Origin: Solen grandis
Lineage: Eukaryota > Mollusca > Bivalvia > Adapedonta > Solenidae
DNA: 64,000 nt
Reading direction: 5' to 3'
Assembly (NCBI GenBank): GCA_021229015.1
Contig: CM037781.1
Coordinates: 64,406,839-64,470,838 of the forward strand
Shown here: positions 11,373 to 23,369 of the stretch, piece by piece
How the letters are laid out: the number at the start of each line of letters is the position of its first letter
Position numbering within the stretch: the first letter of the stretch is position 1
Notes under the pieces: model-generated
What the model saw: only the letters and a program-made list of their open reading frames with translations
Told to the model about the DNA's origin: nothing
Databases searched by the model: none
Position numbers and translations under genes: made by a program

Positions 11373-12395
11373 AAACAAGAGGCCCATGATGGCCCTAAAT
11401 CGCTCACCTGAGATAAATAGGTTGACCCAAGGAACATCTGTACCAATTTATTTTAAAATCTGGCCAGCAGTTTTGAAGAAGATGATTTTTAAAGTTTTCT
11501 TTTTTTTTTCTTTTTGTTGCCATGGCAACCAGAGTTCTATATGGATCAAGTTTATTTTAGCAACGTTTGCGAAGGTTGACCCAAGGATCATTCCTGCCAA
11601 GTTTAATCAAATTCTGTCCAGTGGTTTCAGAGGAGATGTTGTTTAAAGATTTCTCTATATACATATAAGGCAAATAAGCCCCGCCCCTGGCGGCCATGTT
11701 TTTTACGGATCGGAATAATTTTAGCAACTTTGGTAAAGGTTGACCCAAGGAACATCTGTACCAATTTATTTTAAAATCTGGCCAGTAGTTTTGAAGAAGA
11801 TGATTTTCAAAGTTTTCAATTTGTTTTTCTTTTTGTTGCCATGGCAACCAGAGTTCTACATGGATCAAGTTTATTTTAGCAACTTTTGTGAAGGTTGACC
11901 CAAGGGTCATCCCTGCCAAGTTTAATCAAATTCTGTCCAGTGGTTTCAGAGGAGATGTTGTTTAAAGATTTCTCTATATACATATAAGGCAAATAAGCCC
12001 CGCCCCTGGCGGCCATGTTTTTTTACGGATCGGAATAATTTTAGCAACTTTGGTAGAGGTTGACCCAAGAAACATTTGTACCAATTTATTTTAAAATCTG
12101 GCCAGTAGTTTTGAAGAAGATGATTTTTAAAGTTTTCAAATTATTTTTCTTTTTGTAGCCATGGCAACCAGAGTTCTTCATGGATCAAGTTTTTTTAGCA
12201 GCTTTTGTAGAGCCTCAGCCAAGGAACATTCCTGCCAAGTTTCATTAAATTCTGTTCAGCGGTTTCAGAGGAGATGTCGTTTAAAGCAAATTGTTTACGA
12301 CGGACGACGCACGACGGACGACGACGGACGCCGGACGAAGGGCGATCACAAAAGCTCACCTTGAGCACTTTGTGCTCAGGTGAGCTAAAAATAGA
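11373..12395. mobile_element. bivalve-type dispersed element with CTCACCTGAG / CTCAGGTGAG ends
   Basis: The left end carries 'aagaggcccatgatggccc' then CGCTCACCTGAG; the right end carries GCTCACCTTGAGCAC, then CTCAGGTGAGCTAA, giving an 11-bp inverted match between the ends. Inside, 'gttgacccaaggaacat' recurs at 11421, 11739 and 12059 (period about 319 bp), each unit with 'ttgccatggcaaccagagtt' and 'gtggtttcagaggagatg'. A GACGGACG-type tract (12300-12340) precedes the right end. From memory this architecture is abundant in oyster, mussel and clam genomes. It encodes no protein; the long frames follow the repeat units. The copy is otherwise near full length. Confidence 0.7.
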
Positions 12396-13367
12396 TAAAA
12401 ATATACCTCACCTTACTTGTTTTTGAAATATTTCATGTTAATTATCTCCCCATTTCGGTTAAAAATATACTTTTATTATGAATTTCACAAAAAATAGTGA
12501 TAAGCAGAGCTGAATTATATTATATATTTAATAAATCTACCCACGTAAGATCAGAAAATAAAAGGTATATATAAACTTCCATTGCGTCATAGCAAATGTA
12601 CATGCGGAAGAGAAATTGTGTTAGTACCTTATTATATAAAACCCAATATAATAAATCATTATCAATCAAATGATGAATGTTTATACGCATGAAGACGCTA
12701 AGTGATGATTTGGGGGTAAATCTGATTTCTATTCCATATTCTCATTTTTATTGCGCCCATTACGCCAAAATAATTTCATCGTGTATTTTAGGACAATTTC
12801 GTAATGCACTTATTTTTAGACCAGTTTGGAGAAATATAAAAATAATCTAATATTTTCTGAAATTCTTAAAACGCTTACTCGAAATCAAACATCCATATTT
12901 TTTTTTCATTTAAATGCAAACATTGTTTAAGCAGTTTAATATTTCGATATAGAATCAGATTTACAAAGTTTCCGAAAATATAGGAAACAAACGGTAAGAA
13001 CATTCGCGAAAAAGCTGCGCAATGGATACTCCAGAATACTCCTTTAAAAGCTGTAGAAGAGGTGTTTTGAGAAAACCAACAGGTCCAAACGGACTCACAC
13101 GGATCGACTGTTGTCCTGAGAGCTAAGAATTCACTGCGTTTACTACTATACTATTCAGAGATACTTGTTCAGATTTAACCGTATATTAAGTATTAGCAGT
13201 TACGGCAAAGAGTATCAGAGCGGCGTAATAATTTTTAAAGTACTTCAACATACGATTATGAGACCTCGATTTTGATAAGAACTCGACAAAATTGTTCTTA
13301 GATTTTATGTTAAACCCAGTTAAGATGTTAATTGTTTAGTATAAAGTCACGTAGTTGTAGTATACAT
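12396..13367. other. AT-rich stretch without a recognisable gene
   Basis: No supported feature was seen. Confidence 0.4.
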
Positions 13368-13644
13368 TTACGCCTATTCCCAGAATCACGTAGAATTATG
13401 TTCGGCATACCTCAAAGCTTGGAAAAAAATATGGTGGACCTAATACTTTTTACCTATTTTTACGTTTCATTAAACGAAATTAGTATTTTTTTTTCAGGTT
13501 TATAGCACATAAAAGGAGTCTACAATTTCTCCATATCATATTTATGCTCAGCATTGTGGCCTTACGTAAGTGTTTAAAATCATAGGAAACCTTTTCTGAA
13601 ATATTCAGACGCTCAACGATAAATGAGATTTTTAACAGATACAC
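13368..13644. repeat. best-preserved left anchor of segment A
   Basis: The words run in the same order as 19062-19330: ttcggcata, tttttcaggtttatagcac, gtctacaatttct, cttacgtaagt / cttcacgtaagt, taggaaaccttttct, gctcaacga, and gagattttaacagata. The central 'tttttcag' followed by gtttatag, and the 'acgtaagt' word, look like splice acceptor and donor signals. They are kept in both copies, bracketing about 60 bp in each. Confidence 0.7.
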
Positions 13645-15214
13645 AACATGGCTCTATTTTCAGAAAATTAGTTTCAAATGCCATATATACATGTAATTTG
13701 TTCAACGGTTAGGAATTGATCGAAAGAAATATGAAGCTATTGTAACGCACGAAAAATCATATACACATATCTTTAAGTTGCTTGAAATTAGCTTGACTAC
13801 CAAGTTTTAGTATTGGAAGGAACTATTCGATATTTTTTTCAATATTTTTTTTATTTCAATTTGGAAAGGCACAGTATTACAAGACTATATCAAATAAATA
13901 GTTGCAGTGATGTTTAGATTAAGTTATAGAAAATCAGACAAGAAACTTTCGAGTTATGATTGGATCCAATGCGATCTACGATATGTTATTTCAGTGTGCA
14001 ATGTTCTTTATCACCAACGGTGATTATAATTTTCAGGGAACATTGATCCCTTGTCATCAAATATTAAAAGCGATACACGTAAAGTCTTCTTGTGTCTATT
14101 AAACTTTTTTTTTAGGAATTCTGCATATCTTGCGTAAAATGATCTCCATGGCTATCTGGGGCTCGTCGTTTTCTGTAAAATCCCGAGGCAACGAGGGCTT
14201 TGAAAACAATATCCCATTATAGATCAGACTTGAAGCTCTTTGTGGTGCCATGATGATTTTTCTGCTAAAATTTAAGAATGTAACGCTCGTAATTTGTATG
14301 TTGCATAGAAAATTGCACTGTGAAGCGCATTTCTTTAGAAGTAAAAAAAAATAAAAAATGCGTCAAACGGCGACGTCGAAACGAGAGCCATAATAAAATT
14401 CTATGTAAGATTAAGAAATAATATTATCAGGAGTGTAAAGTGTAAGGCGAAAGTGCAATCCTGCATAAGTGCCATACCATTTAGGGAAGAACATAATTCA
14501 AGTGAAGACGATGAAAGATGTGGACGCTCACCATCGCTACGACCAACATGCGTGACTAAAAATAAAGATATGCTTTATGCAGATAGACGGTCAACAGTTA
14601 GAGCTATATCTTAGGATCTCTACATCCTCCACATTCACGGTGCGATGTTGAGAAAGAATAAAGCACTAGACCTATCATACAGGTGAATCGCTCCATGATG
14701 ATAACAGCAATAAGTCTGAATAATTCTGCTTTTTGTAGTGATTGTGTTTTATTAAAAAAGGCCAAATATATTCTTATTCTATTCTTCATACATCATAATT
14801 GTCCTCCCTAGTGCCTCATTCCATGAGGAGATGGTTGGAGTAATTTTCCTTGTGAAGTGATAAAACTGGTTTAAGATAATTTAATCACAGTAATAATCTG
14901 CTTAATGGGAACATTGGTATTAAAACTAAAAGCACAAACAAAGTTTTATTCCCTTGATTACTAGTTCTGTTTAATTTATCATTTTAACCTCGATCTTTTG
15001 CTTTATTTAAACTTAATTATTTGTCAAATAGTAAAGGAGACTTAAACGAACACATTTAAACAATAAGCTGCGCTATCAATTCTGAATGATTATCCTCTAC
15101 GTTGAGGAGACCGTCAAATTCATCGCCGGTTTTGACTTTTCAAACATTTACACATTTTTCATATATTATATTTTTGAAGGCTTAGTGAAAACCTTTTATT
15201 ATCAAACATATGGA

Positions 15215-15370
15215 CTTTGTAGGGTCACATTTTTTATCGATCACATTTTCACAAGTGTGATAAATAGGACACCATTCATCACACCTGTGAAAAATATGAT
15301 CACGTTATTTATACGCAAAGTCACATATTTACAATTGCCATGTGAAATTTATGATCGATGTCGTTTTTTT
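15215..15370. repeat. cluster of TCACA/TGTGA words with local inverted symmetry
   Basis: Between 15222 and 15363, TCACA, TGTGA and ATCGATCA/TGATCGAT words alternate, including 'cacaagtgtgataaa' and 'tcacacctgtgaaaaa'. Together they give several short complementary pairs. The block sits in a 96-codon plus-strand frame (15086-15376) that I do not recognise. It could be a MITE remnant. Confidence 0.35.
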
Positions 15371-18357
15371 ACGTGACATGAACATGAAAATATATTCTTT
15401 ATATGCCATTTTCAGTATGCAAAACAAGCATTTTTTACATCAGAATCACCCTTTCCCGGCTCTGGCTCTTCAGAAATATATTTACCACATATTTCATTTC
15501 CTTAGAACCTGAATAATAAAACAATTACACCGTATTTTTTATTTCATTTTAGCTGCTGATGCGTGTTGAATGTGCCATAGACAGGACAGAAGCTTTCACC
15601 GTAGCGTTGCGTTTTCAATCCAGACTCATGTCAGAAATTATGCCAATATGGAGTATTTGGGATATATGTTTGCTAACTTTACATTCATACTAAAAACAGA
15701 TATGAAATAAAGATAATGACTGATTGGCACAAAATTCACACAGACGTTCACACCGTAGCATGCGGGTTTGAAACTACACGTTCCAAAAGTATTCCTCAGT
15801 GGAATGTGTGTATTGCATGCGTTGGCATATCTTATGCAGGCTAAATCTGATTTGAAATAAAAATTGAATATATGACGGTAATTTTTACACCCAAAGGCTT
15901 TCGCCGTAACTTCGAGTGAGGGTTCTCTCCCGGGTCATTAAAAAGATAAACGAGGGCAAATGAAATTGTTTCTGGTTAAACATTAAAAACAAATATAAAT
16001 TCCTAATTTTGTATTGTCCAGTACATTTTATTTGTTTCAGCGATATTCCATTCAATTTCGTCATCGCAAAAGATCTGCTTAGGGTCTGAAATGCCATAAC
16101 AGTCTTTAAGACAAAATCATAGTTATCAAAATGCCTACTTCTAATTTAAGTTTTGGAATCTGGTAATGAGGCAGGATATCAAAGCCCCACTCAGTTGCTG
16201 CAGCTACTGCAACCTGTGAGAAATAGGTTTGTGCATTCTCCTGGAACAAGACACTATCTGCTTTGAGTTTTCTTCTCCTTTACTCTTTAATTCTAAACTC
16301 TGCAGGGCTATGTTAAATACCAAAAATGAAGGGTAGTTTTCACCTTAAGTTTTATCCGTGTCTTCATGAATTTCATTGCCTTTTCCATTGCTGTCTCTTC
16401 AGCAAAGAACGACACCCACAAATGGGAAACCCTTGAATGGAAGGTCTTAAGTATTGCCATTATAATCAGAAAATGATTGCTAGTCATTACAATAGAAGAA
16501 GAAAGAAGATAATATGAAAATGAGTCGTAAAGCCGATCAGCATTTCTTAATACCTTAAGGTGACTAAGGTTTATAAGGTCACTGTCTTCTTTCTGGAAGT
16601 AAGCATTCGAACTGGCGTGCTTAGTTTAAACAATATTTATTTCAATATAAGTTACAAAATAGAACAATAACAATTACAAAGAAATGATAATCAAGGATTA
16701 GGAAAAAGTCTAGTGACTTATGTGAATCCCTCTCTTAAAGTATTTGCACAATATTTGTTTTGGCAAAGTTATTTTGACAACTGTATATGTGCGGTGATAG
16801 TAAGTACATGTAAGTACTGGCGTGCTTGAATATTTATATGTCCATAATAGAAATTGAAAATAAGTATATTTAAACTTAATAATTCAATAAACTTATTAAA
16901 ATCATCCTAATTTTGCCATCATTCGGCTTCTATCTTCATGAAACAGAAGACTTTCGTTTAAATAATACATAATTCCATACTTTAATACATGTTTAAAATT
17001 TTATCATTATCAGAATAACAAAAGGCATAAAATTGCTTCGAAGCAATATGGAAAAAATAGGTCCTGGAGAAAAAATGTAACATTTTGTGTTTCTGTCGCA
17101 ACTTGAAATACATTGTCACTAATAGACAGAACTAAAATCGGATGGGCGGGCGCGGATCTATTTCTATTAGATTGAAATTGAGGACATTTTCTCACGAATA
17201 TTTATTCCCCTTTTTATGTTTTACCAAAAACCTAACAGCACAACGATGTGCATTAAAACTATTAATTGCTTACAAGGCTTCATAACATCAAAACTGATCT
17301 TTTGTCGAAGTATAACTTTAAAGTTTTCCTTCAAATGGCACTCCCTGAAAGAAAAAACAGAAAAATAATATCTTGAAGTCTGTCTTATTGTACAAGTATA
17401 TCACATAACCATCCCCATGCTCCTAACCTGCTGTCTGATTAAAATCATAAAGCAAAAGCACTGTAGGTCTCGTGGGATTAGCCGTCATTTTATTACCAAG
17501 ATCCAAAGAGAAGCAGGAAATAATTCAGAATCCATAACATAAAGGTATGCAGTATATCTAACAACACCATTTTTTTCCTTTTTAAAAACGAACAAAAATA
17601 TACCAACATACCTAATTATAAGGTTAAGCGGAGCGAATGTTGTTGATATCATAGTATAAACAGCATAAATACCCCAAAAGGAAAAACAGTTCTTCACACA
17701 TATGTTGATTGAAAATGTAAAAGCATCGCACGAGAAAGTCTAAATGCATTTAACATAACTGCATGCATTTAATAAATAACCAATAAGCTTTAATTTGAAA
17801 ATGAGTGTGAAAGAAAAATCACAAGGCCAAAGATCAATGAAAAGTAGTTCGTAGTAGAATGAAAGTGCACATTATCTATTTAAACTATTTGCTTATACAA
17901 TATAAAAATTGAAAGTACACATGTACTTGACGACAAGGTTTTCATTAATCTTGACCTTTTTTCTGTGTACATAACAAAAGGATTCATCAATATTAAATGC
18001 ATTATATAACAGGATATGATTTCAGACGACAGACAATTACACGTTCACGTTAACCAGTAACATACATTAAGCTCGACTTTCATGACGCTCGATATTTTCC
18101 CCGCTGTTCTTTTGATGTCGGGTCAACTAGGTGTAACTGGATATAATGTAAGTCTAAATGGAAGTCTGGGCGAAATAAAAGATAACCATCTAGTTAGAGT
18201 AAGGTACTAGCATTGCATATCAAATCTCATATGCTTCCCCGAGTCTATTATTCATAATCTTTAACTGTTTTTCTCCTTCAGGAGATAATTATGTTTATTT
18301 CAATTATGTTTTAAATAAGATTCTGAGATTCTAATGCATAACTTCATTAACAAAATA

Positions 18358-18408
18358 TGGACGTCACATGACGTCGTGTCACTCGGATACCTTTCAATGC
18401 TATCCCCT
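18358..18408. promoter_or_regulatory. paired CRE-like GACGTC motif, segment A copy
   Basis: The sequence has GACGTCA, then GACGTCG, then GTGTCACTC, then 'atcccctt' within about 50 bp. The counterpart at 35064-35113 keeps the two GACGTC cores, GTCACTCAG and 'aatcccctt' despite general divergence. GACGTCA is the core of the cAMP-response element bound by CREB/ATF bZIP proteins; function here is inference. Confidence 0.3.
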
Positions 18409-18784
18409 TCACATATATATGTTTCCCATGGCGTAATATCCATTGTAAGCCAATCTATGTCTGTATTCTTCTGATACAACACGATGCATTTCACTCGACA
18501 GCTCCTGAAAAGGATCGAACCTGGTGCCTTTCAAGACCTTCAAGACATTTTACCACCGGTTATTCCCGGAAATTCATCGGCGCGATGTACGGTGAGTAAG
18601 ATAGATCACCTATCTGTTCGAAGCCAATAAGGTCCATTCCGCCCTTTTCAAAACTTTCGATGCGAATCAAAGACTTGTGCCCGAGGCATTTTATTGCTTG
18701 CTGATGTCTGTGGAATCATTTTATGTCCTCATTAATTAGATTACAAATAACACTATTGAGCGCGTTTCCGATTTATCAAATGAC

Positions 18785-18820
18785 GACATCAAAGGAGATC
18801 GAGACATCAAAGGAGATCGA
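18785..18820. repeat. perfect 18-bp tandem duplication
   Basis: GACATCAAAGGAGATCGA occurs twice back to back (18785-18802 and 18803-18820). It is a simple local duplication, not seen in the B or C copies. Confidence 0.9.
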
Positions 18821-19061
18821 AAACAGTGCTTGAAGATTTGTACTTTATTAAATTAATTTACGTATTTACGTAGTTTAACTCAAAGGAATACGTATCACAT
18901 AATGCCGTAACGAGCCTCTCTTCTTCAGAAGACAGTTTCAGAAACGTTTTGACTTTTTAGAAACTTTCGCTGGGGATAACTATACAAAAATACCTTTATT
19001 GTTCTGAAATTTTATTTTAAAGGTTTCAATGATATTTCTTTTGATATTATGTCTAGTGTGT

Positions 19062-19330
19062 GTAGCTATTCTCAGGACCACATAGGATTAAGTTCGGCAT
19101 ATTTCATATCTGTGAAAAATAGTATGCTGGAGTTAATACATTTCACTTAGCTTTACGGTTCAGTAAGCAAATTAAGATACAATTTTTCAGGTTTATAGCA
19201 CGTATTTAAACAGTCTACAATTTCTCTATATTTTAAAATATTGTGTCTTCACGTAAGTATTTTAAAAGATAGGAAACCTTTTCTAAAATTTCAAGATGCT
19301 CAACGACATTTGAGATTTTAACAGATATTA
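19062..19330. repeat. left anchor of the second duplication segment, outside copy B
   Basis: Homologous to 13368-13644. It lies just left of the tandem breakpoint at 19477, so copy C lacks it. This shows that the old A duplication came first and the B/C tandem duplication later. Confidence 0.7.
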
Positions 19331-20194
19331 GTTTCACGTGTCATATATTCAGCTGTTAAGTATTGATCTTTTTTAAATTTAAATTTAAACAAAAGTTAAG
19401 AAGCGATTTTTTTATTTCATTTTCGAAATGCGTACTTCTTAAAGATACTTATATGGCGATATTATTATAGATGCAGTGCTATTTTTCGCATCTATTCCGT
19501 TTTATTTGAACCTATATATACTAAGGTTGAGAACAAAATAGAGAAAACTTATTCTGCGTTTAACTACACCATCAATCATTACATCAATTTCATTTGAATT
19601 ATTCAATGTGTGGATAAGTAAGATTATCTTAAATCTTTTAGAATATAAACATAACAGTTTTGGCGGGTTCAGCAAGGGATGAAATTGAAAATGTTATTCT
19701 TCGATCTCAATCCTATTAACAAAGAAGCTTCTGAAAAAGAAACAAAATAAACTCGTGTGATAACTATATTGATATAGATGCATTGATTTTTCATCATATT
19801 CTAATATGTATTTCGATGTTGCCTGACACCGGACCAACAGTCTTGGAACTAACCTTATATGTTTGGTATCTATAAAATGTGGGCAGTAAGTTTTTAAAAG
19901 TGTTGCTGTTGTCATTTTTGGACTTTTTATTACATAAGATAGTTATAGCCCTGTCTCAGTGTGATATAATGCTATAGAAAGTGGCATGACTCAACAAATA
20001 ATCATGTTATCTTGACGATGGACTAACCATTAAAAGACTCTTAGGTATGTCAGGAACGGGTATCAAACCAAAAATTTAATATACCATATCCAATTCTTGT
20101 GAGAATAAAAGAGTAAAAATAGAGCACAAAAACATGCAAATAAAATTAACGTCATACCATACACGATGCCATATTGTACCCAAGTGAGCAATCG

Positions 20195-20400
20195 CATTTC
20201 GCTAATTAGCATGCCCCCAAACGCCCCCCAAAAATGAATGAATATGCATATTGGTTCAACCACTGGAAAGCTGTACAAACATCCGACAAACAAATACACG
20301 TGAATCTTGCTTTCAATAGCTACCTTTGTTCAACAACCTCCGACAAACTTTTGGGACGGGGATATACCTGTTTTGGCGGCAAGTTAATTTCGTTATGTCG
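20195..20400. repeat. 190-bp unit present four times (copy B, first)
   Basis: The stretch with 'atgaatatgcatat', 'ggaaagctgtacaaac', 'gacaaacaaata', 'tgctttcaatag', 'acctccgacaaac', 'gatatac' and 'aagttaatt' occurs here and at 23998-24180, 27778-27978 and 31510-31695. The two within each 7.5-kb copy are much more diverged than the B/C partners, so this unit duplicated before the tandem event. The octamer-like ATATGCATAT and repeated CCGACAAAC words are its most conserved parts. Confidence 0.75.
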
Positions 20401-20628
20401 TCTGCTTTTTAAAACCAATAAATTCTCTATCAGTTCTATTGTTAAAATGGCATTTTAAAATGTTTTTTTTTTTACCATAAGAATTTGCGTTTTGACTCTT
20501 GCAAAGTCTATATAAGATATACATGTATAGCTTTCAGGAAGACATACCCGAATAAAGACAGACCTAACATTTTTCTTTTTATTTATGATCCAACAGATTT
20601 TATTTCGGTCGGACAAAATTTTCACTCT

Positions 20629-20649
20629 TGTCAGACCGAATGTCTGACA
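20629..20649. repeat. perfect 8-bp hairpin TGTCAGAC / GTCTGACA
   Basis: Arms TGTCAGAC (20629-20636) and GTCTGACA (20642-20649) enclose the loop CGAAT. A looser outer pair (GGACAAAATTTT before, ACAAATTTT after) flanks it. It is unchanged in copy C at 28209-28229. The downstream T-run is too short for a termination signal. Confidence 0.7.
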
Positions 20650-22804
20650 AATTTTATTTTAGCCTTTCGCGAAGTCTGCCGAGAGTGATTGTGATATTCA
20701 TAGAAAGTTGACCCCTTGTCTTGTCCGAAATATTGTCGCTATATAATAACAACAGCATTAACTTTTTGCCTCATAAAAAATCATGTGCAAATGAATTTAC
20801 TGAACTTTACACGGTATATTAAAATATAGATGGTTTACATTGCCAAGCAGACTGTGTAGAAATTGGGCTACAATATTGAATGAGCAAACATATGGGTTCC
20901 TGATCAGACAGTTCCTTGCTGTCTAATCTGGGTTTCCTGTCTTTGACAATGCGTCGAAATACCTCTATATGAGGTAAAAGGTCAATCGAAACTCAGTGTT
21001 CAAAGTAGTAAATGTGTTTTATTCCAGCTTATAATTTTTAAATATTTTTCATTTTTTCTACTTTTCCTACATCACAACTATCCCTCATAGGATAATTTCA
21101 TAAAGGATAGTTTGAGAAAATGGTATTAAACTAAAAGCACAAACGTAGTTTTATTCTCTTGATGATTATTTCTGTTTACGTAGTTGTTTTTGTTCCGAGT
21201 AAGACATATCATTTATCAAGTACTTAAGTAGGTCTTACAAAACGATAATAATAATTTGCATTGTCAATTCTTAACGTATGTACCCTGATTTCTATATTTT
21301 GCAAAATCTTCGATTTCATTATATGTCTCCACCCTGAAGAATATTTTCAAATTCACTGTGTTCTAAACACACAATTTCGTTGCTAAGTGAAACATTTTTG
21401 TCCAATCAGTCATTAGGATTTCTTTTATTTTCGCATTAACAGCAATGAGGTTTTTTCGCTTTCAAGAGCTATTGCTGTTTGCTCATAATTTTCGGTAAAG
21501 AGAAGGTGAATCATATAAGAACGATGCAAAAATGATTAAGGCAGTAATGGGTTGAGGGACTTTTCTAGCGTTTTCTACAGCCGAGAGAAGCCTTCCTATG
21601 TAAAAAATCTGACATGACGACAGTTTGATCGAAGTGGTAAGCAGGTAATTTAAAAGCACTTAATCGTTTAATGTCAGGTTTCACAAAATGTAACGGCCGT
21701 GTATTAATCGTGTCGGTTAAATAGAATGTGATTGAGTTATTGCTTTTGTTTTACGAGGAGATAATTCTTATAATTATACTACTCAAAATATGCTAAGGGT
21801 CATTTACAGCTCTTTGCAATCAGGATACTCAAAAAAATTAATACATTTGAACAAAAATTATATGTATTACTAAATGATTATACTCGGAAAACAGCAAAGT
21901 TTACTGTAAAAGCTCTTACGATAAGATGTAATTATTTATATATGTGATTTAAGTTTACATACATAGTTATTTCGTTCTTAAATTAGTATTTTCTCACATA
22001 TTAAGTGTGTTAAACTGACTTTTCGCCATCACATTTTATCTTTCTGTATGTTTATATGTATAATTCTCCATGTTAACGTTCTTAATTTTTCTAATTTAAG
22101 ATGACTTATAGGCCCATGGGACCGGGTGATCAATTGTAAAATTGTAAACTAAAGTTTAAAGTTTTTTCAAGTTTAGTGTTACAGTATGTAATATATTTTG
22201 TTACATGTAACACCTGTCACTATAATTAACAATTTACTTACTTACTTACATTGATTGAAAAAGTTTCTTTTAAAAATTAATGCCCAAAACAACCAAAAAC
22301 CCAACTAAAAGCGTTCACTGATGGTGATCCGTCCCTTACCATCGTGCCCTGACGGATTAAAAGATTGATGGAAAGGAATACCGTAATGTCACATTTAGGT
22401 CAAGGTCACAATTCTTTTGGACAGGGTTATCGTCAAAAACATATGTATCAAGCAAAAACATACGTGTTTGAATATTATAACATCTAGTCTATAATTGAGA
22501 TTGGAGTTTACTATACCTTAAGATTTATAGTTAGGTTTCTAATTATAATAACCCTTCAACACATGGTTTGCTATCATCTGGCATCTGTCTTTACAAAACA
22601 CCAGTCTGTCGACGTTTAAAAAGCAGAATTCTGTACTGTATAGTCTATGTTTGTATGCAAAAGTGATTATAATCCAGGATAGTTAACGGCATAAAGTTGC
22701 ATCAAATTTTAGCTTCCAAGCATTTAAGAAAAAAGCAGGTCCTAATGAAAATGTGCCACATTTGATGCTTGTGTAAGAACGTGGAATATTGTGTCAGAGG
22801 TCAA

Positions 22805-23080
22805 CAGAACCTATATCGATCGGAAAACATTTTCAAACGAAAACCTAATAATACAAAAGCTGTTAATTACTTACGAGGTTTTAAATGATCTAGACAGATC
22901 TTTTGTGGAAACAAACGTTTTAGATTTTCCTTCAAACGAAAACCTAATAATGCAGCCGTGTGTAGAAAAAATGGTAATTATTTGCGAGGTTTTAAATAAT
23001 CTTGACAGATGTTAAAAATTGTGCAAACTTTTTTTTTGTTTTTAAGATTTTCCCTCAAATGACACTCCCAGTGCAGAAAT
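22805..23080. repeat. degenerate tandem units of about 100 bp
   Basis: The words 'tcaaacgaaaacctaataat' occur at about 22834 and 22932, each followed by 'taattactta/taattattt', then 'cgaggttttaaat.atct.gacagat'. A third, weaker unit begins with 'gattttccctcaaatgacac' at 23047. The first two units stay open in one plus-strand frame (22791-23015), giving a twofold SNENLI...EVLN.LDR peptide repeat. In copy C (30420-30600) this array is deleted and scrambled. Confidence 0.65.
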
Positions 23081-23318
23081 GCAGAAAAATGACACATTGA
23101 TGTCAGTGGCATCTTATATCGCAAAAACCTTCCCATTAATTCCAAGGTGCTCAGAGCCTGTCGTTTGATTAAAATTATAAAACAAAACACCAAGAGCCAT
23201 AGGATTAGCCAATTTTGTATTACAAAGTTCCAAAGAACAGGAAATAATCAGTAATTCAGTATTCATAGTATAAATGTATCTTGAATTAAATCATGAATTA
23301 AACTAAGCGAGTTCAGGG

Positions 23319-23351
<33 letters not shown>

Positions 23352-23352
23352 T
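23319..23352. repeat. (CT)n(TA)n compound microsatellite, copy B
   Basis: A 'tctctctctc' run passes directly into 'tatatatata'. The equivalent in copy C (30824-30862) has a longer CT part and a shorter TA part, as expected for slippage after duplication. Confidence 0.85.
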
Positions 23353-23369
23353 TATTTTGTCGGATGTAT

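Larger units (their letters stand above)
13368..18500. repeat. segment A, oldest copy of the layered duplication
   Basis: Four collinear anchors tie this segment to the DNA from 19.06 kb on. First, 13368-13644 matches 19062-19330 (ttcggcata, then ttcaggtttatagcac, gtctacaatttct, taggaaaccttttct). Second, about 14915-14985 matches 21120-21190 (aactaaaagcacaaac). Third, 17026-17535 matches 22690-23255 (tttccttcaaatggcactcc against ttccctcaaatgacactccc; gggattagcc against aggattagcc; caggaaataat). Fourth, 18067-18405 matches 34700-35110. Divergence is much higher than between B and C. No gene is recognised inside. Confidence 0.65.

Noticed and set aside
11386..11919. Frames of 86-120 codons in the 11.4-kb element
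   Set aside because: Open on both strands through the same 319-bp repeat units; copies in the next unit are shifted.
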